A stretch of 64,000 nt of DNA. It comes from Flavobacteriales bacterium (lineage in GTDB: Bacteria; Bacteroidota; Bacteroidia; JACJYZ01). Under the pieces are notes generated by a model. It had not been told where the DNA came from. It did no database searches and saw nothing but the letters and a program-made list of their open reading frames with translations. The stretch's first letter is position 1, and every line of letters begins with the position of its first letter. The stretch spans positions 1,426,001-1,490,000 of the forward strand of contig JACJYZ010000002.1 of the NCBI GenBank assembly GCA_020635855.1, given 5' to 3'. This document shows positions 17,331 through 24,695 of this stretch, in pieces. The position numbers and the translations under genes were made by a program.

Positions 17331-17918
17331 ATGCTCGGACTTAAACTTCCCACCGATCCGCGGTGGGCCAGAATTGCAGAGGAAAAAACAGAAGACGTAC
17401 TTACTGATCATGCATTTTGTGAACAGAAAGCTGCATCCACTGCCATTTCCCTGATCGTGCAATACCCCGAATATTCCGAGCTGGTGCATGCCATGGCTGA
17501 TCTTGCCCGTGAGGAGATGGAGCACTTCCAGCGAGTGCATGCCATTATTCGCGAGAGGGGATGGGTGCTCGGGAAGGAACGGAGGGATGCGTATGTGAAT
17601 GAACTGGCAGGTTTTATCAGGAAGGGGGAAGGCAGGATGGTTGCCCTGATCGACCGCTTGCTGTTTGCCGCACTTATTGAGGCCCGTAGCTGCGAGCGTT
17701 TTAAACTCTTGTCGGAGGTACTCGAAGATGAAGAACTCAAAGCTTTTTACAGGGAATTGATGATCAGTGAGGCAGGGCATTATACGTTGTTTCTAGGGTT
17801 CGCTCGCAAATATGGTACCCCTGAAGGAATGGATGTGGATGCCAGGTGGCAGGAGTTTCTAAGCTTCGAAGCAGCGGTGATTGCCAGGTATGGTAAATCA
17901 GAACACATTCACGGCTAA
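17331..17918 (+). CDS. miaE: tRNA-(ms2io6A) hydroxylase MiaE
   Basis: MiaE is a non-haem di-iron oxygenase that hydroxylates the isopentenyl group of ms2i6A at position 37 of tRNAs. This 195-residue protein has the ferritin-like helical pattern with iron ligands in DHAFCEQKAAS, AREEMEHFQRVH, EARSCERFKLL and SEAGHYTLFLGFA. It starts with the family-typical MLGLKLPTDPRWARIAEEKTEDVLTDHA. The gene converges on the SRP RNA array, with its stop only 5 nt from the last SRP copy. Confidence 0.95.
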   Translation: MLGLKLPTDPRWARIAEEKTEDVLTDHAFCEQKAASTAISLIVQYPEYSELVHAMADLAREEMEHFQRVHAIIRERGWVLGKERRDAYVNELAGFIRKGEGRMVALIDRLLFAALIEARSCERFKLLSEVLEDEELKAFYRELMISEAGHYTLFLGFARKYGTPEGMDVDARWQEFLSFEAAVIARYGKSEHIHG

Positions 17919-17923
17919 GTATC

Positions 17924-18056
17924 GGGGCAAGCTACTTACATCGCACCGCTACAACCACTAGCCCTTGCTGCCTTCCGGCCCTGGGAGGGCGGAGCGTTAA
18001 AGAAAGATCCGGTGGATCTTTATAGCGACGAGCCGGCATGCAGGGTGGCCTCCCCC
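17924..18056 (-). ncRNA. ffs: SRP (4.5S) RNA-like copy 1, long variant
   Basis: The minus strand carries the helix-8 core CAGG-GCC-GGAA-GGC-AGCA, the SRP54 (Ffh) binding site. The 3' strand is identical to copy 3. Its 5' strand is unlike copy 3 but can still pair: GGGG-AGGC with GCTT-G-CCCC (one bulge), TGCAT with ATGTA, and CGTCGCT with AGCGGTGCG. A separate perfect hairpin (AAAGATCC/GGATCTTT, 18003-18021) sits between the lower stem and helix 8. The copy lacks the T8 tail the other copies have, and ends 5 nt from the miaE stop. It may be functional or a decayed duplicate. Confidence 0.65.
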
Positions 18057-18066
18057 AGGGAAGAGC

Positions 18067-18074
18067 AAAAAAAA
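18067..18074 (-). terminator. T8 tail after SRP copy 2
   Basis: Eight T on the minus strand follow directly after the closing stem of copy 2 (…CTTGCCCC). The closing stem plus T8 has the form of an intrinsic terminator. Confidence 0.6.
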
Positions 18075-18206
18075 GGGGCAAGCTACTTACATCGCACCGC
18101 TACAACCACTAGCCCTTGCTGCCTTCCGGCCCTGGGAGGGTGGAGCGTTAAAGAAAGATCCGGTGGATCTTTATAGCGACGAGCCGGCATGCAGGGTGGC
18201 CTCCCC
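18075..18206 (-). ncRNA. ffs: SRP (4.5S) RNA-like copy 2, long variant
   Basis: This copy is nearly the same as copy 1: helix-8 core intact, 3' strand identical to copy 3, 5' strand able to form the lower stem with a bulge and internal loops, and the extra hairpin AAAGATCC/GGATCTTT at 18154-18172. In copy 2 the CCAC of the middle stem pairs with GTGG as in copy 3; in copy 1 it is CCGC, which still pairs through G-U. No promoter box is visible between this copy and copy 3, so transcription would need read-through past T8 or an unseen promoter. Confidence 0.68.
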
Positions 18207-18216
18207 AGGGAAGAGC

Positions 18217-18224
18217 AAAAAAAA
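18217..18224 (-). terminator. T8 tail after SRP copy 3
   Basis: Eight T on the minus strand directly follow the closing stem GGGGTAAG/CTTGCCCC of copy 3. Stem plus T8 fits an intrinsic terminator that uses the RNA's own closing helix. Confidence 0.7.
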
Positions 18225-18323
18225 GGGGCAAGCTACTTACATCGCACCGCTACAACCACTAGCCCTTGCTGCCTTCCGGCCCTGGGGGAGTTAAGTGGGA
18301 GCTGGTCGTGCAAGACTTACCCC
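18225..18323 (-). ncRNA. ffs: SRP (4.5S) RNA, standard copy
   Basis: This 99-nt RNA is the scaffold for Ffh in co-translational targeting to the membrane. The closing helix pairs GGGGTAAG with CTTGCCCC, followed by TTGCAC with GTGCGA and CCAC with GTGG. At the tip is the universally conserved symmetric loop CAGG/AGCA around GCC-GGAA-GGC, a GNRA-type cap. A perfect TAnnTTTG box lies just upstream and T8 just downstream. It looks like the complete, expressed copy of the three. The identity rests on the helix-8 motif, which is highly specific. Confidence 0.88.
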
Positions 18324-18326
18324 GCA

Positions 18327-18334
18327 CAAAAGTA
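18327..18334 (-). promoter_or_regulatory. -7 box of the SRP RNA promoter
   Basis: The minus strand reads TACTTTTG (TAnnTTTG), 3 nt before the first G of copy 3, the right distance for transcription to start at the closing helix. Only copy 3 has such a box. Confidence 0.6.
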
Positions 18335-18362
18335 TAAACAATTGGGAAATATTACGGCATTG

Positions 18363-19160
18363 TTAAAGGAATCTCCTGATGCTATGCAGTTGGTGGGTGT
18401 GTTGTTTGCTTGTAGAATGCACAATTCCCATGCTGTCCAGCTGATCAATACGCACCTCCCCTGAGGCATGAATGATGTGATCAGGATCGATCAGCATTCC
18501 CACATGGGTCACCCTTTCCTTGTCTTTCTTCGTGAAAAAAGCCAGGTCACCCGGTTGGGCATCGTTCGGTGATACGGCTTCTCCCTTGAGAGCCTGTTGG
18601 GAAGCATCCCGCGGTATTGGGATGCCATTCATCAGATATACCATTTGGGTAAAACCCGAACAATCGATACCCCACGGACTTCTACCTCCCCATAGGTACG
18701 GGGCAAACAGGTAGTCCCTGGCATCTGCGATTAACTGGGCTGAAGATGCATGTTGACATGGTTTGCAGGCAATGCCTTCAAAATGCCACACTTCATCTCC
18801 GATCTTCAACTTGTCGTGTTGGAAGTGTGGTAGGATAGAACCTTTGGGTATGGGGCGCTGGACGGCGTGATCAACCCTGGTCAGCACACCATCCGTGGAG
18901 GCAACAAAAACGGGCGGCTTCTGATTCAGTTCACTATAATCGCCTTCGCTCAGAAACAAAACCTGTTTCTGATCCACCCATCCTTCATAACTGTCCGGTT
19001 GTGTTTTGACCCGCACCCAGTTTTCGTGTTGCTCAGCAACCAGGAAGTGATGGCCGAACAGCAATTGAGAGACCATTTCCGATGTGTCTGCAGGCATGGC
19101 GCGGCATGGAACTGCGGCCAGTCTGCATATGCCATATCGGTTTTCGGTCTGTAAGGACAT
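18363..19160 (-). CDS. SH3 and NlpC/P60 (C40) peptidase
   Basis: This 265-residue protein has a bacterial SH3 region at residues 10-130 (GICRLAAVPCRAMPADTSEMVSQLLFG, WVRVKTQPDSYEGWVDQKQV) and a C-terminal NlpC/P60 domain with the triad C167 (GIDCSGFTQMVY), H219 (RVTHVGM) and H231 (DHIIHASG). Enzymes of this class cut gamma-D-Glu-diaminopimelate bonds in peptidoglycan peptides. No signal peptide is seen, which points to cytoplasmic recycling of wall peptides or non-classical export. It starts 3 nt after the thiolase stop, so the two genes probably share a transcript. Confidence 0.92.
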   Translation of the reverse strand: MSLQTENRYGICRLAAVPCRAMPADTSEMVSQLLFGHHFLVAEQHENWVRVKTQPDSYEGWVDQKQVLFLSEGDYSELNQKPPVFVASTDGVLTRVDHAVQRPIPKGSILPHFQHDKLKIGDEVWHFEGIACKPCQHASSAQLIADARDYLFAPYLWGGRSPWGIDCSGFTQMVYLMNGIPIPRDASQQALKGEAVSPNDAQPGDLAFFTKKDKERVTHVGMLIDPDHIIHASGEVRIDQLDSMGIVHSTSKQHTHQLHSIRRFL

Positions 19161-19162
19161 GA

Positions 19163-20344
19163 TTACAGGTTTTCAATCACCATGGCGGAGGCGCCGCCGC
19201 CGCCGTTACAGATGCCTGCACCGCCGTATTTACCTCCCTGTTGTTTCAGTACATGCAGAAGGGTAACGATGATGCGGCTTCCAGAGCTGCCCAGTGGGTG
19301 TCCCAATGCAACTGCGCCGCCATTCACATTTACCTTGGTGGGGTCAAGTTTCAATTCGTTCATGTTGGCGATACCTACCACGGCAAATGCCTCGTTCAGT
19401 TCCCAAACATCCATGTCGGATACATTCAGCTTGGCTTTGGAGAGTGCTTTGGGGATGGCTTTGGCGGGTGCAGTGGTGAACCATTCGGGGGCCTGTGCCG
19501 CGTCGGCAAAAGAAACGATCCGGGCAAGGGGTTTCAGTCCTAGTTCTTTGGCTTTGTCGGCAGAAACAAGAACAAGGGCGGATGCTCCATCGTTCAGGGT
19601 GGAGGCGTTGGCTGCGGTAACACTGCCGCCTTCGGGTTGGAACACCGGTCTTAGCGTTGGGATCTTGTCCAGCTTCACGTTCTTGTATTCTTCATCTTCA
19701 CCTACCACAATCGGGTCTCCTTTGCGCTGGGGAACGGAAACAGGGGATACTTCATCTTTGAAACGGCCGGCACTCCATGCATCGGTTGCGCGCTGGTAAG
19801 ATTCAACGGTAAATGCGTCCTGCTGTTCCCTGGAAATCTTGCATTCCTTTGCGCACAACTCCGCTGCATTTCCCATGTGGTATTTGTTGTATACATCGGT
19901 CAGGCCGTCGAACACCAGGCCATCAACAAGTTTACCGTCACCAAGGCGGTAACCGTTTCTGGCGGAAGGCAGGTAGTAGGGAACATTGGACATGCTTTCC
20001 ATTCCGCCTGCAACCACCACATCGTTGTCGCCAAGCATGATGCTTTGTGCAGCCAGCATGATGGCTTTCATTCCGGATGCACACACTTTGTTAACGGTTG
20101 TGCAGGGTACGTTGTGACTGAGTCCGGCAAAAATGGCCGCTTGCCGTGCAGGCGCCTGACCAAGTCCGGCCTGTAATACATTTCCCATGAAAACTTCCTG
20201 TACCTGGTCGGGTTTGATGCCTGCTTTTTCAATGGCAGATTTGATGGCGGCAGCGCCCAGTTGAGGTGCACTGAGGGATGACAGTGCGCCGTTGAAACTG
20301 CCCATCGGAGTTCGGGTTGCCGCTACGATATAAACTTCTTTCAT
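19163..20344 (-). CDS. acetyl-CoA C-acetyltransferase (thiolase)
   Basis: The enzyme condenses or cleaves acetoacetyl-CoA/3-ketoacyl-CoA. The 393-residue length is that of thiolase II. The acylated cysteine is C88 in VNKVCASGMKA; the second half has NVNGGAVALGHPLGSSG with the catalytic histidine and the second cysteine in GGAGICNGGGGAS. The N-terminus EVYIVAATRTPMGSFNGALSS is standard. The product could supply acetoacetyl-CoA for butanoate metabolism or work in beta-oxidation; a 3-hydroxybutyryl-CoA dehydrogenase gene lies at 62.5 kb but is not linked. Confidence 0.94.
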   Translation of the reverse strand: MKEVYIVAATRTPMGSFNGALSSLSAPQLGAAAIKSAIEKAGIKPDQVQEVFMGNVLQAGLGQAPARQAAIFAGLSHNVPCTTVNKVCASGMKAIMLAAQSIMLGDNDVVVAGGMESMSNVPYYLPSARNGYRLGDGKLVDGLVFDGLTDVYNKYHMGNAAELCAKECKISREQQDAFTVESYQRATDAWSAGRFKDEVSPVSVPQRKGDPIVVGEDEEYKNVKLDKIPTLRPVFQPEGGSVTAANASTLNDGASALVLVSADKAKELGLKPLARIVSFADAAQAPEWFTTAPAKAIPKALSKAKLNVSDMDVWELNEAFAVVGIANMNELKLDPTKVNVNGGAVALGHPLGSSGSRIIVTLLHVLKQQGGKYGGAGICNGGGGASAMVIENL

Positions 20345-20517
20345 CTGAATCGGGATTTGAAAATTGCTGCGGTGAAAATAATGATTTTATCCCAACCCCG
20401 GCGGGGCTTTCCTCGGTGAGCAAAAAGGGAGGAAATAGGTTAACATTAATTAACACCGTTACCTGCAGCTATGTGCCGGGGTTATGCGTCATATGGTTGA
20501 ACATTAAAACTACGGTT

Positions 20518-21024
20518 ATGAAAACGACGATCAAACGATTTATCATGATGGCTGCAATTATCGGATCCACACTGGCCGCGGGCACAGCCTGGGCGCAAGG
20601 GTGGAAAGGTGGCCAGGAAGATGCATCCTTCCAAAAGCAGGAAAATTCCGGTGGTTCCACCTTTGATGGATGGAAAGGTAACCAGGAAGACGCGGCCCTG
20701 ACAGAGCAGGAAAAGAAAGACGGAATGAAAGGACAACCGGTGGGCGTGAATGGTTTTGTGCCTGCATCTTCTTCCGGAGTAACGGTGTATCCTACCGTGA
20801 TGACAGATGCACTTTGGGTGAAGATGGAAGCAGCTGTGCCCGGTAACATACGGGTGGAGGTATATGATCTGCTGGGTAAGAAAGTATGGTCCGAAGTTCG
20901 GTACCAGGATGCCGGCAGTTTCAACGAGCCGTTTCATCCGGGCGCACTGACATGCGGTACCTACATTGTGCGTGTGGTCAAAGGTGGTGCGGCTTGGGTG
21001 ACGAAGATACAGAGTGCTTGCTGA
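20518..21024 (+). CDS. small secreted protein with T9SS sorting domain
   Basis: This 168-residue protein starts with a clear signal peptide (MKTTIKRFIMMAAIIGSTLAAGTAWA). The mature N-terminus holds two copies of a motif of the form GWKGxQEDAxxxxQE separated by 19 residues, with no known family. From VTVYPTVMTDALWVKMEAA onward it is a type A T9SS C-terminal domain (VEVYDLLGKKVWSE, CGTYIVRVVKGG), cut off in use as an outer-membrane export and attachment signal. The earlier in-frame start at 20317 is rejected because the signal peptide begins at 20518. Function unknown. Confidence 0.82.
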   Translation: MKTTIKRFIMMAAIIGSTLAAGTAWAQGWKGGQEDASFQKQENSGGSTFDGWKGNQEDAALTEQEKKDGMKGQPVGVNGFVPASSSGVTVYPTVMTDALWVKMEAAVPGNIRVEVYDLLGKKVWSEVRYQDAGSFNEPFHPGALTCGTYIVRVVKGGAAWVTKIQSAC

Positions 21025-21098
21025 TAACCTGGAGGTGAAAATGGCCGCCTCTTGAAATGTGCCATAATTTAGCCCGTGATCTTTCGTTTTATCTTAAG

Positions 21099-21125
21099 GA
21101 AGGGGTCGGATGGGCCGGCCCCTTC
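21099..21125 (+). terminator. hairpin after the small T9SS gene
   Basis: GAAGGGGTCGG pairs with CCGGCCCCTTC (one G-T) around a 5-nt loop, 75 nt after the stop codon, but the following T-tract is weak. The gap 21025-21307 otherwise holds only this hairpin and the tRNA promoter. Confidence 0.45.
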
Positions 21126-21239
21126 TTGTATATCCGGATGGGGCGGATGGACATGACTGGTTTAACGTAAATGTGACCCTCTTCTCGGACCAAGCTGTCC
21201 GCCCCGCCTTCCGGAATTGATAATTATCTTGCTCTCCTA

Positions 21240-21270
21240 TTTGTTTATCCGTTCAATGTTTTTATTTTTG
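21240..21270 (+). promoter_or_regulatory. tRNA-Lys promoter, full Bacteroidota consensus
   Basis: TTTG (21240-21243), 19 nt spacer, TATTTTTG (21263-21270). Both elements and the spacing match the Bacteroidota primary promoter; the predicted start is about 30 nt before the tRNA. Confidence 0.82.
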
Positions 21271-21307
21271 CCCCCTCATTCCGAAACCAATGTGTTCGGA
21301 ACATGGC

Positions 21308-21380
21308 GAACTAGTAGCTCAGCCGGTAGAGCACATCCCTTTTAAGGATGGGGTCCTGGGTTCGAATCCCAGCTGGTTCA
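21308..21380 (+). tRNA. tRNA-Lys (anticodon TTT)
   Basis: A 73-nt cloverleaf. Acceptor GAACTAG pairs with CTGGTTC (one T-G), discriminator A; anticodon stem CATCC/GGATG holds the loop CTTTTAA, anticodon TTT. T-arm GGGTTCGAATCCC is canonical. CCA is not encoded. Confidence 0.96.
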
Positions 21381-21388
21381 CAAAACAG

Positions 21389-21449
21389 TTTGGAGCAAGT
21401 GCATACAGCAACAGATCACGCCGTATGTGTCTTGCTCCAAATTGTTTTT
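21389..21449 (+). terminator. long hairpin terminator after tRNA-Lys
   Basis: TTTGGAGCAAG (21389-21399) pairs perfectly with CTTGCTCCAAA (21431-21441) and is followed by TTGTTTTT. An inner stem CATAC/GTATG can stack inside. The inner arm GCATACAGCA can pair instead with TGCTGTATGC at 21461-21470 (see findings). Confidence 0.8.
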
Positions 21450-21601
21450 CCGTATGCAGCTGCTGTATGCTGCTAAGGTGTCTCCTGCGTTAACTTCCTT
21501 TAACAATATTCCTGACAAGCTTTCATCAGAAGTGGTATGGAATTGCGTTTGCATGGCATGAAGTGAAATCAAACCCATGTTTAACCATAACAGCGCAAAC
21601 C

Positions 21602-21871
21602 ATGATGATCAGAATTTTCAAGCCCGGAGACAGGGTGCAGCTTAAGTCAGGCGGCCCTGTTATGATTGTGCAACGATATGCCCGTGAGCATCACCCGCTC
21701 ATCGGGTGGTATGAAGATGATCACGCGGTGGAGTGTTCCTGGTACGACAGGGACGGATACCACAAGGATGTGATTCATCAGAACCACCTGGTGAAAGTGG
21801 AGCAGACACATTCCTTTCATGCGGTCGGACAGAAACCGGCAGGCCAAGGAATGTTTCCTGCTAAAAGGTGA
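21602..21871 (+). CDS. YodC family (DUF2158) small protein
   Basis: The product is about 89 residues when begun at the ATG pair 21602/21605. The pattern FKPGDRVQLKSGGPVMIVQRY followed by GWYEDDHAVECSWYDRDG fits the YodC/DUF2158 family (a beta-rich domain of about 60 residues). Family function is unknown. A C-terminal tail of about 30 residues (HSFHAVGQKPAGQGM) is extra. It converges with the M2 peptidase gene across a shared hairpin. Confidence 0.82.
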   Translation: MMIRIFKPGDRVQLKSGGPVMIVQRYAREHHPLIGWYEDDHAVECSWYDRDGYHKDVIHQNHLVKVEQTHSFHAVGQKPAGQGMFPAKR

Positions 21872-21900
21872 AGCGGGATTTGATTGGTTTTGTTGAAGCA

Positions 21901-21929
21901 GAAAAGGGAGCCACTAAGGCTCCCTTTTC
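21901..21929. terminator. bidirectional terminator
   Basis: GAAAAGGGAGCC pairs perfectly with GGCTCCCTTTTC around ACTAA. It sits between the convergent YodC-like gene and the M2 peptidase gene, with T-rich flanks on either strand. Confidence 0.85.
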
Positions 21930-21950
21930 TTATTTCTTGTTCTGAAGATA

Positions 21951-23780
21951 TCAGATCTGCTCCGGCAACGTGTAGGTACGTCCTTTGTTCTGTTCTTTCA
22001 GCCATTGCAGGAGGGGAGCGAAGTATTCGAGCATCGGCTTGGCGCTCATCTCACTTCCCAGGTATTTCTGGATGTGTTCCCGCCAGTCCATGGTAGCACC
22101 GGTTTTCATCATCTCCTTCAGGAAGGCGCCCACTTCTTTGTTGCCAAAGTAATTGGTTGCATGCGGATCCTGATGCAGGATCTGTTTTGCGATGTGATCA
22201 TGGAACTGGTACATCAGGATGTACGAAAGGGCATAATCATAGTACTGACCCGGGTCGTCGTTGATGTGTGTTTTGGAAGCCGCATCACAGTATTCCTCAC
22301 CTCTGTCGGTGGGAGGAACGATGCCCTGGAATTGCTTCACATACGACCACCAGCGTGCATTAAACTGGTCTTTCGGCAGGTTGTCGGCGTACAGGTCATG
22401 TTCGAACATGGTCATGGTGCCGGCGCTGAAAGGAATGAACACCACGTTATCCAGCGCTTCTCTCAGCAGGATCTGGATGCTGTCGGTTTTTGCATTGGCA
22501 TCCACCAGGCCGAAATTCACCAGGAACGGTTTCTGCATCGAAGCAAGTCCGAGCAAGCTGCCCATGGCTTCGTGGTAGGCCCGGTTCGCGCCGGCTCTGA
22601 GTAATAAGGGTACCTCAGGCGTACTGTAGGTTTTGTAGTAGTAGATGTGTCCCAACTCGTGAAGTACGGTTTCCCACCAATGTGCGTTGGCTTCCACGCT
22701 CATGAGTGAACGCAGGTCCTTGTCGAGATTAATGTGCCATGCAGAGGCGTGGTTGTTCTTTTTGTACGGCGTTCCTTCCGGCAGCGGGTACAGGCTCGAC
22801 TTCTCCCAGAAGCTTTGCGGAAGCTGATCATACCCGAGGCTCATGTAGAATGATTCGCCCTGTTTTACGATCCATTCCGGTGTCTTGTCCTTGAGGGCCT
22901 TGTCAACATCCAGCCCTTCCACATGCACCAGGTCTCCCCAGGCCTGACCCCAGCGGTTGGGCAGCCAGTGAGCCGGAATCATGTCAGGAACCGGCTTGTT
23001 GAATTTGGCAGCCAGCTGGTAGCGTGCCCATGTGTGGAGTTCCCGGTACAGCGGCCATAGCTCACTGATCAGGCGGTGACATAGATCCGTCATTTCCTGT
23101 GAACTCATGCCGTATTCTGAAACCTGATAGGAGAAGAAGTCGGGATATTGCAGTTCCTGCACGCAGCGGTTGCGGAGGTTGCGGAGATTTTCCACACCAT
23201 CTTTCAACCCTTTGCCTACTTCTTTGCTGGCATTCCATGCTTCCAGCAATTCCTTTTCGTTTTTGGAAGTCGACAGGATGTTGTCGATGTCATTTGTGCT
23301 TACTTCTTTCTTTCCGATGTGGAATGCAAAGCCGAACAGGTCTTTTACCTGCTTGGCGCTGGCGGCGATCTTTTCCTTTACAATGTCTGCGGCGGTTGCG
23401 GGAGAAGCAGCTGCCATAAAGAGGATGGCGTCGAATTGTCTTTTTTGGAGAGGTGTCAGTGAGTCTGCGTCAGCCAGGAACTTCTTGGCGGCTGCAATGT
23501 TTTCTTCGCTGCCGGTGAAGTCTGCGAAGGCAGTCTGTGCCGCTTCGTATTCTTTTTCGGCCACGGAGTCTCCGTCAACGATGTGTGTGTTCAACAACCA
23601 CTCCTGCTCGGAGGATTTGGTGTAAACATCCTGGTAGGTTTTCTGGTACTCATCCAGAAACTGTTGTGCTTCTGCCTGTACCTTCGGGGTGGTTGCTTTC
23701 TCTGCTTCCTTGCTTTGCGGACCGCAGGCTGCCAGCATCAACATACCGGTCATCGCAGTCAAAACGATTCTATGGGTCAT
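21951..23780 (-). CDS. M2 (ACE-like) metallopeptidase lipoprotein
   Basis: This 609-residue dipeptidyl carboxypeptidase-like enzyme begins with a lipoprotein signal (MLMLAACGPQ, lipid on the Cys). The gluzincin motif HELGH is at residues 374-378, and a downstream AYHEAMGSLLGLA provides the third zinc ligand, matching the M2 order HExxH…HEAxG. The long helical N-terminal part (EAEAQQFLDEYQKTY…) and the C-terminal region with LSYILMYQFHDHIAKQIL also fit. It likely trims peptides in the periplasm or at the outer membrane. Monocistronic, ending at the hairpin at 21901. Confidence 0.9.
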   Translation of the reverse strand: MTHRIVLTAMTGMLMLAACGPQSKEAEKATTPKVQAEAQQFLDEYQKTYQDVYTKSSEQEWLLNTHIVDGDSVAEKEYEAAQTAFADFTGSEENIAAAKKFLADADSLTPLQKRQFDAILFMAAASPATAADIVKEKIAASAKQVKDLFGFAFHIGKKEVSTNDIDNILSTSKNEKELLEAWNASKEVGKGLKDGVENLRNLRNRCVQELQYPDFFSYQVSEYGMSSQEMTDLCHRLISELWPLYRELHTWARYQLAAKFNKPVPDMIPAHWLPNRWGQAWGDLVHVEGLDVDKALKDKTPEWIVKQGESFYMSLGYDQLPQSFWEKSSLYPLPEGTPYKKNNHASAWHINLDKDLRSLMSVEANAHWWETVLHELGHIYYYKTYSTPEVPLLLRAGANRAYHEAMGSLLGLASMQKPFLVNFGLVDANAKTDSIQILLREALDNVVFIPFSAGTMTMFEHDLYADNLPKDQFNARWWSYVKQFQGIVPPTDRGEEYCDAASKTHINDDPGQYYDYALSYILMYQFHDHIAKQILHQDPHATNYFGNKEVGAFLKEMMKTGATMDWREHIQKYLGSEMSAKPMLEYFAPLLQWLKEQNKGRTYTLPEQI

Positions 23781-23873
23781 AACTATATTGATTTCAGGGA
23801 GGGGCGAAGGTAAGCAATTCGGAATGTAAAAGGCAAGCCCTTTGTGTGCTTGGCCGGGCTTTCAGCCTCAGAT

Positions 23874-24656
23874 TTACAAAGTCAGCAGGGAATAGTGCGC
23901 TGTTGTGAAAAAGTCCCTGAGCCATGGCAAGTTCAATATAAATGGCAAACGACGCGGCTTTACCCCGAATTTGGTTTCATAATTCGGGTTGAAAAGAAAA
24001 AGGGTTTCCTGTTTCATTTTGTATCCGCAGGAGCGAACAATGCGTCTGTATTTGTTGATGGAGATACCGGTGTCGCGAATCTCCAGCAATTCGGTGATGC
24101 GTCCGGCGGGTTCTCCAGCCAATTTTGCCAGTGAAACAAAAATCGGGCGTGGCATCAGGTGCCAGTAGGGAAGCTTGCTGAACAGCTTGTTGCTGCATAT
24201 TTGCTGGTGGCCGCCGAATGGCATGCGCCAGGGAGGAAACCCGTTGAAGATGACTCCGTCCGGCGCCATGAATTTTTTCAACTGGCCCAAAAACTTTTCC
24301 TGGTCGGGTATGTGTTCCAGTGTATCGCGCATGATCACGATATCAAAACGCGGCAGGTCGCTCGGCGCTACTTTGTAAATATCACACGTGATCAGGTGCA
24401 GGTTGTTCCGCTCCGGGTGATTCTCATAATATTTGGAGGCATTCTGAATCTTGCTTTCAGAAATGTCGATGCCATAGGTGGTGCAGCCGCGTTCGAGGAA
24501 TGGCCCCAGGTTTCCGGCTTCTCCACAACCAATTTCCACCACGTTCATACCCGCTTTCACCGGCTTTACTTTTTCAATGAAAGGAATGACGAATTTCTCC
24601 GTGGTCCGGATTTGTTCCTGGAAGTAGCGTTGGCGATTGGTATGTCTGTCCTGCAT
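23874..24656 (-). CDS. class I SAM-dependent methyltransferase
   Basis: This 260-residue protein has the SAM-binding motif NVVEIGCGEAGNLGPFLERG, an acidic residue after the second strand (YGIDISESKI), motif II (FDIVIMRDTLEHIPDQEKFLGQLKKFMAPDGV) and a C-terminal region with IRDTGISINKYRRIVRSCGYKM, as in UbiE/SAM-11 type enzymes. The substrate is not predictable; the family includes enzymes acting on lipids, quinones and glycans. It has its own -7 box. Confidence 0.88.
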   Translation of the reverse strand: MQDRHTNRQRYFQEQIRTTEKFVIPFIEKVKPVKAGMNVVEIGCGEAGNLGPFLERGCTTYGIDISESKIQNASKYYENHPERNNLHLITCDIYKVAPSDLPRFDIVIMRDTLEHIPDQEKFLGQLKKFMAPDGVIFNGFPPWRMPFGGHQQICSNKLFSKLPYWHLMPRPIFVSLAKLAGEPAGRITELLEIRDTGISINKYRRIVRSCGYKMKQETLFLFNPNYETKFGVKPRRLPFILNLPWLRDFFTTAHYSLLTL

Positions 24657-24675
24657 CGCTTTGGAATGGAGCTGC

Positions 24676-24683
24676 CAAAGGTA
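24676..24683 (-). promoter_or_regulatory. -7 box of the methyltransferase promoter
   Basis: The minus strand reads TACCTTTG, a perfect TAnnTTTG, 20 nt before the ATG. No good -33 element is seen. Confidence 0.5.
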
Positions 24684-24695
24684 GAAATTTCGGAT

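Larger units (their letters stand above)
17924..18323 (-). repeat. tandem array of three SRP RNA-like units
   Basis: Units begin (in plus coordinates) at 17924, 18075 and 18225, a period of 150-151 bp. The first 62 nt of each, encoding the SRP apical domain and 3' strand, are identical. Units 1 and 2 are near-identical over the whole period (differences seen: one C/T substitution and a C5/C4 run). Unit 3 has a different 5' half. On the minus strand unit 3 is transcribed first. Confidence 0.9.

Noticed and set aside
17924..18285. The tandem repeats first looked like a CRISPR array
   Set aside because: Only three units of 150 bp, no 20-50 nt spacer pattern, and the shared part folds as SRP RNA; no cas gene is near.
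19182..19799. 205-codon plus frame opposite the thiolase
   Set aside because: Pro/Ser/Ala-rich shadow of the thiolase frame.
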